64,000 nucleotides of DNA from CAXMMR01 sp963692975 (GTDB taxonomy: Bacteria; Pseudomonadota; Alphaproteobacteria; Acetobacterales; Acetobacteraceae). The notes beneath the pieces were generated by a model, which had not been told where the DNA came from, did no database searches, and saw only the letters and a list, made by a program, of their open reading frames with translations. Every line of letters begins with the position of its first letter. The stretch's first letter is position 1. Made by a program: the position numbers and the translations under genes. This document shows, piece after piece, positions 44,379-53,204 of this stretch. The stretch covers positions 62,001 to 126,000 of the forward strand of contig CAXMMR010000001.1 in assembly GCA_963692975.2 (NCBI GenBank), in the 5' to 3' direction.

Positions 44379-45905
44379 TCATATCGAAGTTTCCATCGCC
44401 GATTGTTTCGGTCCGGCCACGCCGCGCGCCCGCTCCAGCAGCGCCTCCCAGGCGCCGGCGACCTCGTCCGGCCGAAACCGCGCCAGCACCGCCGCCCGAC
44501 GCGCGGCCAGCGCCTCCCGCAGCCCCGCCTCCGGAACCTCCCCCGCCAGCCGCGCCATCTGCCCCGCCAGCGCCTCGACGTCGTAGGGGTCGAAGTACAG
44601 CGCCGCCTCGCCGAAGATCCAGCGATACACCGCCAGCTCCGACAGCAGCACCGGACAGCCCGCCTGCAGTGCCTCCAGCGGCGGCAACCCGAACCCCTCG
44701 TTGAACGAGGCCGAAACCAGGCAGCGCGCCCGCGCCATCAGCAGCTGCAGCTCGTCGGACGGAACCCCGGTCAGATGCAGGATGGCGCCGCTCGCCACCC
44801 CCGCCCGCATCGCCGCCATCACCCCCTCGTCCCGCCAGCCCAGCCCGCCGACGATGACGAGCCGCAACGCCGGGTTCACCCGCGCCCGCACCCGCTCAAA
44901 CGCCGCCAGCAGCGCCGGATAGTTCTTCCGCGGCTCCACCGTCGACACCGCAATGACATACGGTGCATCCCCTGGCGCCTGCCATCCCGCCGGCGCCGCC
45001 GCTCCCTCGCCCAGCGCCCGAAAGCTCAGATGCCGCGTGATCACCGCCCCTGTCTCCAGCGCCGCCAGCGCCTCGGCCGCCACCGCCGGCGGCGCCACCG
45101 CGCAAGGCACCACGTGCGCAAGCCTCGCCCGCCGCGGGTCCAGCACCAGCAGCGCCTCGAGCGCCTGCGGACTGTCGCAGGCGAACATCGTCCCCGCCGG
45201 GCACGCCCTCACCAGCGCTTGATGCGCCACCCCCGCCTGCCAGCTCACCACCGTGTCGGTGTCCGTCACCGGCACCGCATCATGAAACCGCATGATCGGC
45301 GTAACCCCCGCCGGCAACGCCACCGGACGCGGCATGCAGAACAGCGCCGCCTCGAACCCACCCGCCGCCAGCCGCTGCAACCCCAGACGCCGCCCCCGCA
45401 AATTCCGGTCGATGATCCGCGCCACCGCCAGGTCGGTCGCCCAAAACGGCCGCGCCAACACCACCGCCCGGTCCGCCGGCGCCAGCGTCGCGGCAAACAG
45501 AATGCGCCACACCGCATCCTCCTGCCCCGCCGCCATCGGCGCCAACGCAAACCCCGACCGCAGCTGCGCCCGCACCTCCCCCGGCACCCGCAATCCGCGC
45601 CGCAGCGGCGCATTGCTCCAGTTCCGCGCCATCCAGTGCAGCACCGCCGCCGTCGCCGCCGCATCCGCATCCGCTCGCAGCCGCGGCAAGTCATGCCGCC
45701 CCGTCGGCATCAGCAAGCCCGACGGCTCGGCCACATCACACAACATCCGAAACACCAGCCGAATGTCCTGCGCGATGCCGACATGCCCCGCAGCGGCGTG
45801 CGAGAGGTCGACGAGAACACGAGCGCGGGTCAAGGAAGGCGGAGGGCGAGCGAGGCATGCCTCGCGCCCCTCGACCCCATCAAAGGCGGAGCCTTTAAAA
45901 TCCAT
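44379..45905 (-). CDS. Glycosyltransferase, GT4-like; start codon lies in a repeat
   Basis: 508 residues from the ATG at 45905. Nucleotide-sugar binding C-terminal half: YVIAVSTVEPRKNYPALLAA, LRLVIVGGLGWRDEGV, LHLTGVPSDELQLLMARARC, SASFNEGFGLPPLEALQAGC (the E-x7-E type signature) and YRWIFGEAALYFDPYDVEA. The first 20 or so residues (MDFKGSAFDGVEGREACLAR) are repeat module A in translation. The protein fold begins at TRARVLVDLSHAAAGHVG, just after a TTG at 45833 that is the only alternative start. Substrate unknown; no polysaccharide neighbours. Confidence 0.85.
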   Translation of the reverse strand: MDFKGSAFDGVEGREACLARPPPSLTRARVLVDLSHAAAGHVGIAQDIRLVFRMLCDVAEPSGLLMPTGRHDLPRLRADADAAATAAVLHWMARNWSNAPLRRGLRVPGEVRAQLRSGFALAPMAAGQEDAVWRILFAATLAPADRAVVLARPFWATDLAVARIIDRNLRGRRLGLQRLAAGGFEAALFCMPRPVALPAGVTPIMRFHDAVPVTDTDTVVSWQAGVAHQALVRACPAGTMFACDSPQALEALLVLDPRRARLAHVVPCAVAPPAVAAEALAALETGAVITRHLSFRALGEGAAAPAGWQAPGDAPYVIAVSTVEPRKNYPALLAAFERVRARVNPALRLVIVGGLGWRDEGVMAAMRAGVASGAILHLTGVPSDELQLLMARARCLVSASFNEGFGLPPLEALQAGCPVLLSELAVYRWIFGEAALYFDPYDVEALAGQMARLAGEVPEAGLREALAARRAAVLARFRPDEVAGAWEALLERARGVAGPKQSAMETSI

Positions 45906-46055
45906 TCATCGTTCATGGTTCACTCATGACGTCGACGCGATGGCGAGCAGGATCGAATGGCGTCGCCAAGCAAGAAAGATGACATCTCGCCTTCCGAATG
46001 CGGGTCTGGGGGCGCCGCCCCCAGCGAGGTCCAGGAGCAGAGCTCCTGGCCTTCC
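45848..46055. repeat. Dispersed hairpin repeat between glycosyltransferase and argG (A, then inverted B)
   Basis: Module A (45848-45907) has an unusual first stem, GAGCGAGGCATGCCTCGC, then CCCCTCGACCCCATCAAAGG. Inverted B (46001-46055) has GGGTCTGGGGGCGCCGCCCCC and GGTCCAGGAGCAGAGCTCCTGG. The middle has AATGGCGTCGCCAAGCAAG. Confidence 0.85.
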
Positions 46056-47274
<1,219 letters not shown>

Positions 47275-47320
47275 CCGAGAAGCCTCCAAGCGCCAAGCCT
47301 AAGCACAGCAAGGAAGGGAG

Positions 47321-47439
47321 AAAGGCAAGGGCTCAACCCGCCCCGCTGGGGCCTGAGGCCCTAAACCCCCACTTCTTAAGTGACGGATTTTAAAGGCTTC
47401 GCCTTGAATGGGGTCCAGGGGCAAAGCCCCTGGCCTTCC
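47321..47439. repeat. Dispersed hairpin repeat (B, then inverted A)
   Basis: Module B (47321-47370, degenerate first stem AAAGGCAAGGGCTCAACCCG, then CTGGGGCCTGAGGCCC) and inverted A (47383-47439; GGATTTTAAAGGCTTCGCC, then GGGTCCAGGGGCAAAGCCCCTGG). It lies in the divergent spacer between argG and the SH3-like gene, with only 12 bases between modules. Confidence 0.85.
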
Positions 47440-47458
47440 TTCCTTACTAGGCTATTTT

Positions 47459-48193
47459 ATGAGGATGGATCAGGACGCCTTCCGCGACCCGGCCTTCGTC
47501 TCGCGCCTCGGCAAGCTGCTCCCGATGCTCGGCTCCTCCCAGGCCGGCGAGGCGGAAGCGGCCCGCACCAAGCTGCTCGAGCATCTCAGCCACCACCGCC
47601 TGTCCCTCAACGACCTTGCCGAGCGCCTCGGCGGCGCGCCCGCCCCCCGCGGCTACCGCCGCCGCGACGCCGAGGACGTCCCCCGGCTCGACCTGCAGCA
47701 GGCGCTGGAGGCGGCCCGTCTTGCGGAAAATCGCGCCCACACGCTGGTCCGCCAGAACGCCGTGCTGCGCCGCCAGCTCGACCAGGTCGAGCTCGCCCGC
47801 CAGAAGCTCACCGCACGCCGCAATTACGGACTGATCGTCGGCATCTCCGGCTACGTGTTCCTCGGGCTCGGCGCCCTGATCGTCTACGGCGGCGTGTTCC
47901 AGCCCCCGGCACAGCAGCCGCTTGCCGCCGCCAACCCGCCGGTGACGATCCAGTCGACCTTCCCCCGCCCCAGCCTGGCGCCGGACGGCGACGCCGGCCG
48001 CACCGCCACCGTCCTTGCCGACGGCCAGCCGGTCCGCGCCGATCCCGTCCCCGGCTCGCCCGTCCGCACCTACCTGCCCCGCGGCACCTCGGTCCAGGAG
48101 CTTTACCGCGTAACCCGCAACGGCCTCGAATGGTCCCAAGTGCGCAGCGACGCCGGCGTCGGCTTCATCCCGTCGACATCAATCACGAGGTAA
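47459..48193 (+). CDS. Membrane-anchored protein with SH3-like C-terminal domain
   Basis: 244 residues from MRMDQDAFRDPAFVS; an ATG at 47408 would begin in a repeat and is rejected. Residues 1-110 are helical and charged (LLEHLSHHRLSLNDLAERLG, then a coiled-coil-like LEAARLAENRAHTLVRQNAV). One membrane helix: YGLIVGISGYVFLGLGALIV. After a Pro-rich linker comes a bacterial SH3-like end (DPVPGSPVRTYLPRGTSVQE, WSQVRSDAGVGFIP). Such domains often bind the cell wall; the function is unknown. Confidence 0.6.
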   Translation: MRMDQDAFRDPAFVSRLGKLLPMLGSSQAGEAEAARTKLLEHLSHHRLSLNDLAERLGGAPAPRGYRRRDAEDVPRLDLQQALEAARLAENRAHTLVRQNAVLRRQLDQVELARQKLTARRNYGLIVGISGYVFLGLGALIVYGGVFQPPAQQPLAAANPPVTIQSTFPRPSLAPDGDAGRTATVLADGQPVRADPVPGSPVRTYLPRGTSVQELYRVTRNGLEWSQVRSDAGVGFIPSTSITR

Positions 48194-48383
48194 GGAAGGC
48201 CAGGGCTGTCTGCCCTGGACCCGATTAAAGGCAAGCCTTTAAAATCCATTCGTAAGAGCCGATTACGCAAGTCTTGCCGTATTCGGCCATCGCTGAATAA
48301 AACGGGATCTGGGGCCGCGGGCCCCAGCGGCGGGTTCCCATCGCACTCGTGCGATGGGGCCCGTCCAGGGCGGAGCCCTGGCC
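48192..48383. repeat. Dispersed hairpin repeat between SH3-like gene and rlmN (A, then inverted B)
   Basis: Module A (48192-48252) joins the stop codon of the upstream gene: TAAGGAAGGCCAGGGCTGTC, then GATTAAAGGCAAGCCTTTAA. Inverted B (48305-48383) contains an additional stem, CCCATCGCACTCGTGCGATGGG, inserted between GGGCCCC and the terminal GTCCAGGGCGGAGCCCTGG. A related GCGCAAGTGCGATGGG insert occurs in the decayed copy near 38050. Confidence 0.85.
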
Positions 48384-49568
48384 TTACCTTACCGTCTCGC
48401 GCCGGCTTTCCGTCTTGAGCTGCCCGCACGCTGCCAGGATGTCTTGCCCGCGCGGCGCCCGCACCGGCGAGGCGAACCCGGCCTCCATGACGATGCGCGA
48501 AAACCGCTCCAGCTGCGCCGGCAGGCTCGGCTCGTAGGCCGACCCCGGCCACGGATTGAACGGGATCAGGTTCACCTTGGCCGGCATGCCGGCGATCAGC
48601 CGCACCAGGCCGCGCGCATCGGCGTCGCTGTCGTTGACGCCGCGCAGCATCACGTACTCGAAGGTGATGCGCCGCGCATTCGAGGCGCCAGGGTATCTGC
48701 GGCATGCGGCGATCAGCTCGGCCAGCGGATACTTCCTGTTCAGCGGCACCAGCTCGTCCCGCAGCCCGTCCGTCACCGCATGCAACGAAACCGCCAGGTT
48801 CACCCCCAGCTCCTCGCCCACCCGGTCCATCATCGGCACCACGCCCGAGGTCGACAGCGTAATCCGCCGCCGCGACAGCCCGATGCCCTCATTGTCCATG
48901 ACGATGCGCATCGCCGCCGCCACGTTCTCGTAGTTGTAGAGCGGCTCGCCCATTCCCATCAGCACGATGGTGGAGAGCAGCCTTGGCGTCTCGCCGTGCG
49001 GACTCGGCCACTCGCCATAGCTGTCCCGCGCCGCCATGAACTGGCCGACGATCTCCGCCGGCCCGAGATTGCGCGCCAGCGCCTGGGTGCCGGTATGGCA
49101 GAACCGGCAGGACAGCGTGCAACCGACCTGCGAGGAGAGGCACACCGCACCACGATCCTGCTCGCGGTCGGGAATATAGACGGTCTCCGCCTCCTGCCCG
49201 TCGCGAAAGCGAAACAGCCATTTGCGCGTCTCGTCGCTGCTGGTCTGCTCGCTCGCCAACTCAGGCCGGCCGATCACGAATTGCTCGGCCAGCACCTGGC
49301 GCAGCGGCTTGGCGATGCTGCTCATCGCGGCAAAGTCGGTGACGCCCTGGTGGTAGATCCAGTGCCACAGCTGCTTGGCCCGGAACGGCTTCTCGCCCAC
49401 GGCCGCCAGCGCCTCCGCCAGCGCCTGACGCGACAGTCCGACAAGCTCCCGCCGGCCATCCGCGGCGAGAGGGCTCGGCGGAGCAAACAGCGCCGCCTTG
49501 GCCAGGATGCGCTGGCGCTCCGCCGCCGTGAGCTCGTCGACGCTGGAGCGGGACAGCGCAACGGTCAT
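48384..49568 (-). CDS. rlmN: 23S rRNA / tRNA adenine-C2 methyltransferase RlmN
   Basis: Radical-SAM enzyme methylating A2503 of 23S rRNA and A37 of some tRNAs. 394 residues from MTVALSRSSVDELTAAERQR. Radical-SAM cluster CTLSCRFCHTGTQALARNL (CxxxCxxC); SQVGC before it; MGMGEPLYNYENVAAAM; STSGVVPMM; NLAVSLHAVTDGLRDELVP; C-terminal catalytic Cys region RAPRGQDILAACGQL. The ATG overlaps the stop of the IalB-like gene (ATGA), so translation is coupled. A longer in-frame start is a read through that gene. Confidence 0.96.
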   Translation of the reverse strand: MTVALSRSSVDELTAAERQRILAKAALFAPPSPLAADGRRELVGLSRQALAEALAAVGEKPFRAKQLWHWIYHQGVTDFAAMSSIAKPLRQVLAEQFVIGRPELASEQTSSDETRKWLFRFRDGQEAETVYIPDREQDRGAVCLSSQVGCTLSCRFCHTGTQALARNLGPAEIVGQFMAARDSYGEWPSPHGETPRLLSTIVLMGMGEPLYNYENVAAAMRIVMDNEGIGLSRRRITLSTSGVVPMMDRVGEELGVNLAVSLHAVTDGLRDELVPLNRKYPLAELIAACRRYPGASNARRITFEYVMLRGVNDSDADARGLVRLIAGMPAKVNLIPFNPWPGSAYEPSLPAQLERFSRIVMEAGFASPVRAPRGQDILAACGQLKTESRRETVR

Positions 49569-50068
49569 GCCTTGGCACAAGCCCGGCGCACGGCCTCCAG
49601 CGCGGCCGGAAAGCCCTTCAGGCTGAACGTGTCGGTCACGTCGCCGCCGCGCGGAGCGGGCGAGACCGCCACCGCCCGCGTCTGATGGCCGAATGCGGCA
49701 ACAACGGCGTGGCCGTCGCGGGCAAACGCGGAGCGCTGCGCCGTATAGAAATCGAATTGCCCCTGGCCGAGCTGCAGCGGCACGGACGCGTCCCGCGGAT
49801 AGGCAAAGCCGGCGGACAGCGCCACCGCATCCTCCGAGCTCGGCCGCTCGGTCACCGTCAGCACCACATCGCCACGGCCGCGCAGCATCGGCATCGACGT
49901 CGCGGCCCGGGTGTAGGCAAAGCAGACCGTGCGGCCGCCCTCGAGATGGGTCGCCGCCCGCCAATCCTCGAAATGCCCGATCGCCGAAGGGGCGTTGAGA
50001 CGGCGTGCATGGTGCTGCGGCGCGGCGGCAACGGTCAGCCCGGCGGCAACGAGAAGCAGCAAACGCAT
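49565..50068 (-). CDS. IalB-like (invasion-associated locus B family) secreted protein
   Basis: 167 residues from MRLLLLVAAGLTVAAAPQHH, a signal peptide. The mature part, FEDWRAATHLEGGRTVCFAY, VVLTVTERPSSEDAVALSAG, GQFDFYTAQRSAFARDGHAV and SLKGFPAALEAVRRAC, fits the IalB family, whose members are periplasmic proteins of unclear activity. The start is chosen because upstream residues come from a repeat module. Coupled to rlmN by a four-base overlap. Confidence 0.75.
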   Translation of the reverse strand: MRLLLLVAAGLTVAAAPQHHARRLNAPSAIGHFEDWRAATHLEGGRTVCFAYTRAATSMPMLRGRGDVVLTVTERPSSEDAVALSAGFAYPRDASVPLQLGQGQFDFYTAQRSAFARDGHAVVAAFGHQTRAVAVSPAPRGGDVTDTFSLKGFPAALEAVRRACAKA

Positions 50069-50103
50069 CCGGCACACATACGAGCGTGGCTGCGCTGGAA
50101 CAA

Positions 50104-50267
50104 GAAGGCCGGGGCTCTGCCCTGGACCCGCTGGGGCCCGCAGCCCCAAACCCCATCCGTTTGGAGGCTAAAAACGCATCGAACGCGCCGTGAGACACAC
50201 GTTACGAATGGATTTTAAAGGCTTCGCCTTTAATGGGGTCCAGGAGCAAAGCCCCTGGCCTTCCTTC
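50104..50267. repeat. Dispersed hairpin repeat (B, then inverted A)
   Basis: Module B (50104-50159; GAAGGCCGGGGCTCTGCCC, then CTGGGGCCCGCAGCCCCAAA) and inverted A (50207-50267; GAATGGATTTTAAAGGCTTC, then GGTCCAGGAGCAAAGCCCCTGG). It separates the VOC gene's end from the IalB gene's start. Confidence 0.88.
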
Positions 50268-50301
50268 CGCCCAGGAACGGCAGCGGCTGCGGCAAGTCGC
50301 G

Positions 50302-51135
50302 TCATCCCAGCACGACTTGGTGGATATGCCCATCGAGGTCGGCGAACACCGCCGGCTCGCTGCCCTGCCACACCAGGCGGGTGGCGGCGACGTCGTTGGC
50401 CCGCCGCGCCGGACCCGCCGGTCCCGCCGGTTGGTAGCCCAGCAGCTCCAGATGCGGCACCGGGTCCACAGGCTCAAGCGGCACCACCTGGACGACCGGC
50501 GCCGTCAGGCCGTCGAGCCGCCCCTGCTCCGGGCCCTGGTTGGTCGTGCGCGGGCCGGCCAACAGCCCGAGCTTGGCATAGAACGCGGCGCTGGCCTCGA
50601 CGTCGGCCACGCCGATCGCCGAGTGGTCGATGCCGATGCCGAGCTGGCGCCCGGTCGCCGGCCGGCCACGCCAATGCGGCGGCCGATGCCCCGCCGGGAA
50701 CTGCAGCAGCTCCAGCGGATGGCCGTCCGGATCATGAAACTTGAAGGCGGTGACGCCGCCCGAGCCCGGCGGCAGGCGCTGCGGCCCGCCGGTCGAGATC
50801 GCGGCCACATCGCCGAGCCGCTCCACCGCCGCGCCGATGTCGGCGACAACGATCGCCAGGTGCTGGAACCACAGCGCCGAGGCGTCGCCGTCCTCAGGGT
50901 AGGGCGCCCCGGGCGTGTCGAACTGCTCGAGCGTCACCGACTGCTCGCCGAGCACCAGGCGCTGCCGCCAGCCGCCGGCGGACAGCCCGAGCTGAGCCCC
51001 CTCGGAGAGCGAGATCGCGCTCACCGGTCCGTCCAGGCCAAAGCCGAGCACGCCGCCGTAGAACGCCGACAGTCTCGCAAGGTCCGTGGTCACCAGCCGA
51101 AACCCGACCAGACGCAGAAGCCGCTGCTCGCTCAC
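50302..51135 (-). CDS. Two-domain VOC (glyoxalase/bleomycin resistance) protein
   Basis: 277 residues from a GTG at 51135 with GAGGAG six bases upstream, which decides the start. Two VOC repeats: LLRLVGFRLVTTDLARLSAF with WFQHLAIVVADIGAAVERL and FHDPDGHPLELLQFP, then IGIDHSAIGVADVEASAAFY and AVFADLDGHIHQVVLG. His and Glu of these strands suit a metal site. Substrate unknown; likely a dioxygenase, isomerase or lyase of the SMP-30/cupin operon it closes. Confidence 0.85.
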   Translation of the reverse strand: MSEQRLLRLVGFRLVTTDLARLSAFYGGVLGFGLDGPVSAISLSEGAQLGLSAGGWRQRLVLGEQSVTLEQFDTPGAPYPEDGDASALWFQHLAIVVADIGAAVERLGDVAAISTGGPQRLPPGSGGVTAFKFHDPDGHPLELLQFPAGHRPPHWRGRPATGRQLGIGIDHSAIGVADVEASAAFYAKLGLLAGPRTTNQGPEQGRLDGLTAPVVQVVPLEPVDPVPHLELLGYQPAGPAGPARRANDVAATRLVWQGSEPAVFADLDGHIHQVVLG

Positions 51136-51145
51136 CGGATGCTCC

Positions 51146-52051
51146 TCAAGGCCGAACCGCGCCACGCACGTTCAGATAGATCGCCCGCAGCGTGTGCGAC
51201 GCGCACAGGAACAGCCGCGACCGCTCCCGCCCGCCAAACGCCACGTTCGACACCGTGCCGGGCACCAGCACCTTGCCCAGCAGCGCCCCCGACGGGTCGA
51301 TGCAGTGCACGCCGTCCGCGGCACTGCTCCAGATGTTGCCGTGCTCGTCGAGCCGGAACCCGTCCGCATAGCCGGGCGACACGGCGTGGAAGTCGCGCCC
51401 GTTGCTGAGCTGCCGGCCATCCTCGCTCACGTCAAAGGCGCGGATGCAGCGGCGCGGCGCGGCGGCGAACTGCCGCCCGGTCTCGGCGACGTAGAGGATG
51501 CGCTCGTCCGGCGAAAAGGCCAGCCCGTTCGGACCCTCGAAATCGTCCGCCACCACCTGCAGCTCCCCGTCCGGATCCAGCCGGAACAGCAGCGGCGGCA
51601 GCTCCGGCGTCTGCTTGCCGCCCTCATAGTCGGTGTTGATGCCGTAATGCGGGTCGGAAAACCAGATCGAGCCGTCCGAGCGGCAGACGATGTCGTTCGG
51701 CGAGTTCAGCCTCTTGCCGCGATAATGGCTGGCCAATACGCGCACCTCGCCATCGAGCTCGGTGCGGGTAATGCAGCGCTGCCGGTGCGAGCAGCCGATC
51801 AGCCGGCCCTGCCGGTCGCGCGCATGGCCGTTGGCGAACCCCGACGGCTGGCGAAACACCGAGACGCCGCCACTCTCCGTCCAGCGCAGGATGCGGTCAT
51901 TGGGCAGGTCGCTGACCAGCAGGCATTGCTGGTCGGCAAACCAGACCGGCCCCTCCAGCCAGCGATAGCCCTCGCCGAGCGTCTCCAACGGCGCATTCGG
52001 CAACATGTAGGCGGCAAACCGCTCGTCGATGACCTCGAAGCCGTCCATCAC
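51146..52051 (-). CDS. SMP-30/gluconolactonase family protein
   Basis: 301 residues, six-bladed beta-propeller hydrolase of lactones. Metal ligands of the family are visible: GEGYRWLEGPVWFADQQCLL (Glu), NSPNDIVCRSDGSIWFSDP (Asn, Asp), NGLAFSPDERILYVAET and YADGFRLDEHGNIWSS (Asp). No signal peptide, so cytoplasmic. It follows a cupin gene by nine bases. A sugar-lactone substrate is likely from the family. Confidence 0.9.
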   Translation of the reverse strand: MMDGFEVIDERFAAYMLPNAPLETLGEGYRWLEGPVWFADQQCLLVSDLPNDRILRWTESGGVSVFRQPSGFANGHARDRQGRLIGCSHRQRCITRTELDGEVRVLASHYRGKRLNSPNDIVCRSDGSIWFSDPHYGINTDYEGGKQTPELPPLLFRLDPDGELQVVADDFEGPNGLAFSPDERILYVAETGRQFAAAPRRCIRAFDVSEDGRQLSNGRDFHAVSPGYADGFRLDEHGNIWSSAADGVHCIDPSGALLGKVLVPGTVSNVAFGGRERSRLFLCASHTLRAIYLNVRGAVRP

Positions 52052-52060
52052 GTCCCGCCG

Positions 52061-52510
52061 TCAACTAATATGACAGGGCTCATGCCGCGGATCGACATGC
52101 AGCTGCACCGTCATCAGCACCGCCGGCTGGTCGCCGATCGTGCCCGACCGATGCCCGCGCTTGCCCTCCGTCTCGGTGCAATTCTGGTCCTCGCCGAACG
52201 AGAACTCGCCCGCCCCCTGCTCGATCCGGGTGCCGTCCATGCTCTCGATCCACCAGCGCCCGGACAGCACCACGATCCATTGCGGCGCCGGGTTCTCGTG
52301 CCACTCCCCCACCCAGCCGACCGGCTGGACGGTGAACACCACCGTCGACGGGTTGTTGCCCTGCTTGTCGTTCCATTGCGGATCCGCCGGCCCCACACTC
52401 TTCAGCTCGAAGCCGGTCAACGCGCATTGCGCCTGGTGGCTCACCCCCGCCGCATCGGTCCACAGATGCCAGTAAGGCACGCTCGGTTTTGGACCAGACT
52501 TGTCGCTCAT
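52061..52510 (-). CDS. Cupin-domain protein
   Basis: 149 residues with the two cupin motifs around VGEWHENPAPQWIVVLSGRW (His, Glu region) and GAGEFSFGEDQNCTE, then GKRGHRSGTIG (His). Small cupins bind a metal and act as isomerases or dioxygenases, or sense ligands. It lies between DoxX and SMP-30 genes on the same strand. Confidence 0.75.
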   Translation of the reverse strand: MSDKSGPKPSVPYWHLWTDAAGVSHQAQCALTGFELKSVGPADPQWNDKQGNNPSTVVFTVQPVGWVGEWHENPAPQWIVVLSGRWWIESMDGTRIEQGAGEFSFGEDQNCTETEGKRGHRSGTIGDQPAVLMTVQLHVDPRHEPCHIS

Positions 52511-52522
52511 GCTCGATCTCCT

Positions 52523-52996
52523 CTAGCCGCGTAGACCGGAAAACGCCGCATACGGATGCGAGGACGCGAACGGATCGCTCAGAAAGGCATGCGCCGCGTG
52601 GCCATCGAGCCCCACCGTGATCAGCAGAAATCCCGACGCCAACGAAAAGTTCTTCAGGAAGTCCCAGAACAGGTCGCGCGCCTTACTCTGCCCGGACCTC
52701 CAGAAGTCCCCCGGCGTCCAGAAGCGCTTGAACAGCAGCGCCGTCATCGCGCAATACCCGCCCATGATAAAGGCGGCGAGCCGGTCGGCAACGCCGGTCA
52801 CGATGCCGATCGGCATCAGGATCTCGATCGCGAGCCCAACCAGGATCGAGCCCGTGGCAAGCGCGCTCGGGAACACCTCGCTCGCCTGCCCGACCGCGCC
52901 GCGAAAGTTAAGGATCTTGTCGAGCGCGCTGGCCGGGAAGAACAGTACGACCAAGCCGTAGCGGACGAGCAGGATGATCAAATTGGCTAGGGTCAC
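52523..52996 (-). CDS. DoxX family membrane protein
   Basis: 157 residues, four predicted membrane helices: LIILLVRYGLVVLFFPASAL, TGSILVGLAIEILMPIGIVT, AFIMGGYCAMTALLFKRFW and a C-terminal FSLASGFLLITVGLDGHAAH. FPASALDKILNF is the DoxX-like N-terminal signature. Often found with oxidoreductases acting on small redox substrates. Here downstream of the GMC gene, separated by a repeat element. Confidence 0.82.
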   Translation of the reverse strand: MTLANLIILLVRYGLVVLFFPASALDKILNFRGAVGQASEVFPSALATGSILVGLAIEILMPIGIVTGVADRLAAFIMGGYCAMTALLFKRFWTPGDFWRSGQSKARDLFWDFLKNFSLASGFLLITVGLDGHAAHAFLSDPFASSHPYAAFSGLRG

Positions 52997-53013
52997 GATT
53001 GCGCACCTTTAAG

Positions 53014-53204
53014 AAAGGCCAGAGGCTCTGCCTCTGGACTCCGCTGGGGCCCGCGGCCCCAGACCCCATCAGTTTAGGCTATACCGACGTTCTTCCTTGG
53101 CGAAGCCAATCGAACCTGCGTCCCGGCTTCACCGAGGAACAAAGACAACAAATGGATTTTAAAGGCTCCGCCTTTAATGGGGTCGAGGGGCAAAGCCCCT
53201 CGCC
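53014..53204. repeat. Dispersed hairpin repeat between GMC and DoxX genes (B, then inverted A)
   Basis: Module B (53014-53071; AAAGGCCAGAGGCTCTGCC, then CTGGGGCCCGCGGCCCCAGA) and inverted A (53150-53204; ATGGATTTTAAAGGCTCCGC, then GGGTCGAGGGGCAAAGCCCC). The mid-section holds CTTGGCGAAGCCAATCGAA, the reverse complement of the mid-section seen in the A-then-B elements. Confidence 0.88.
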
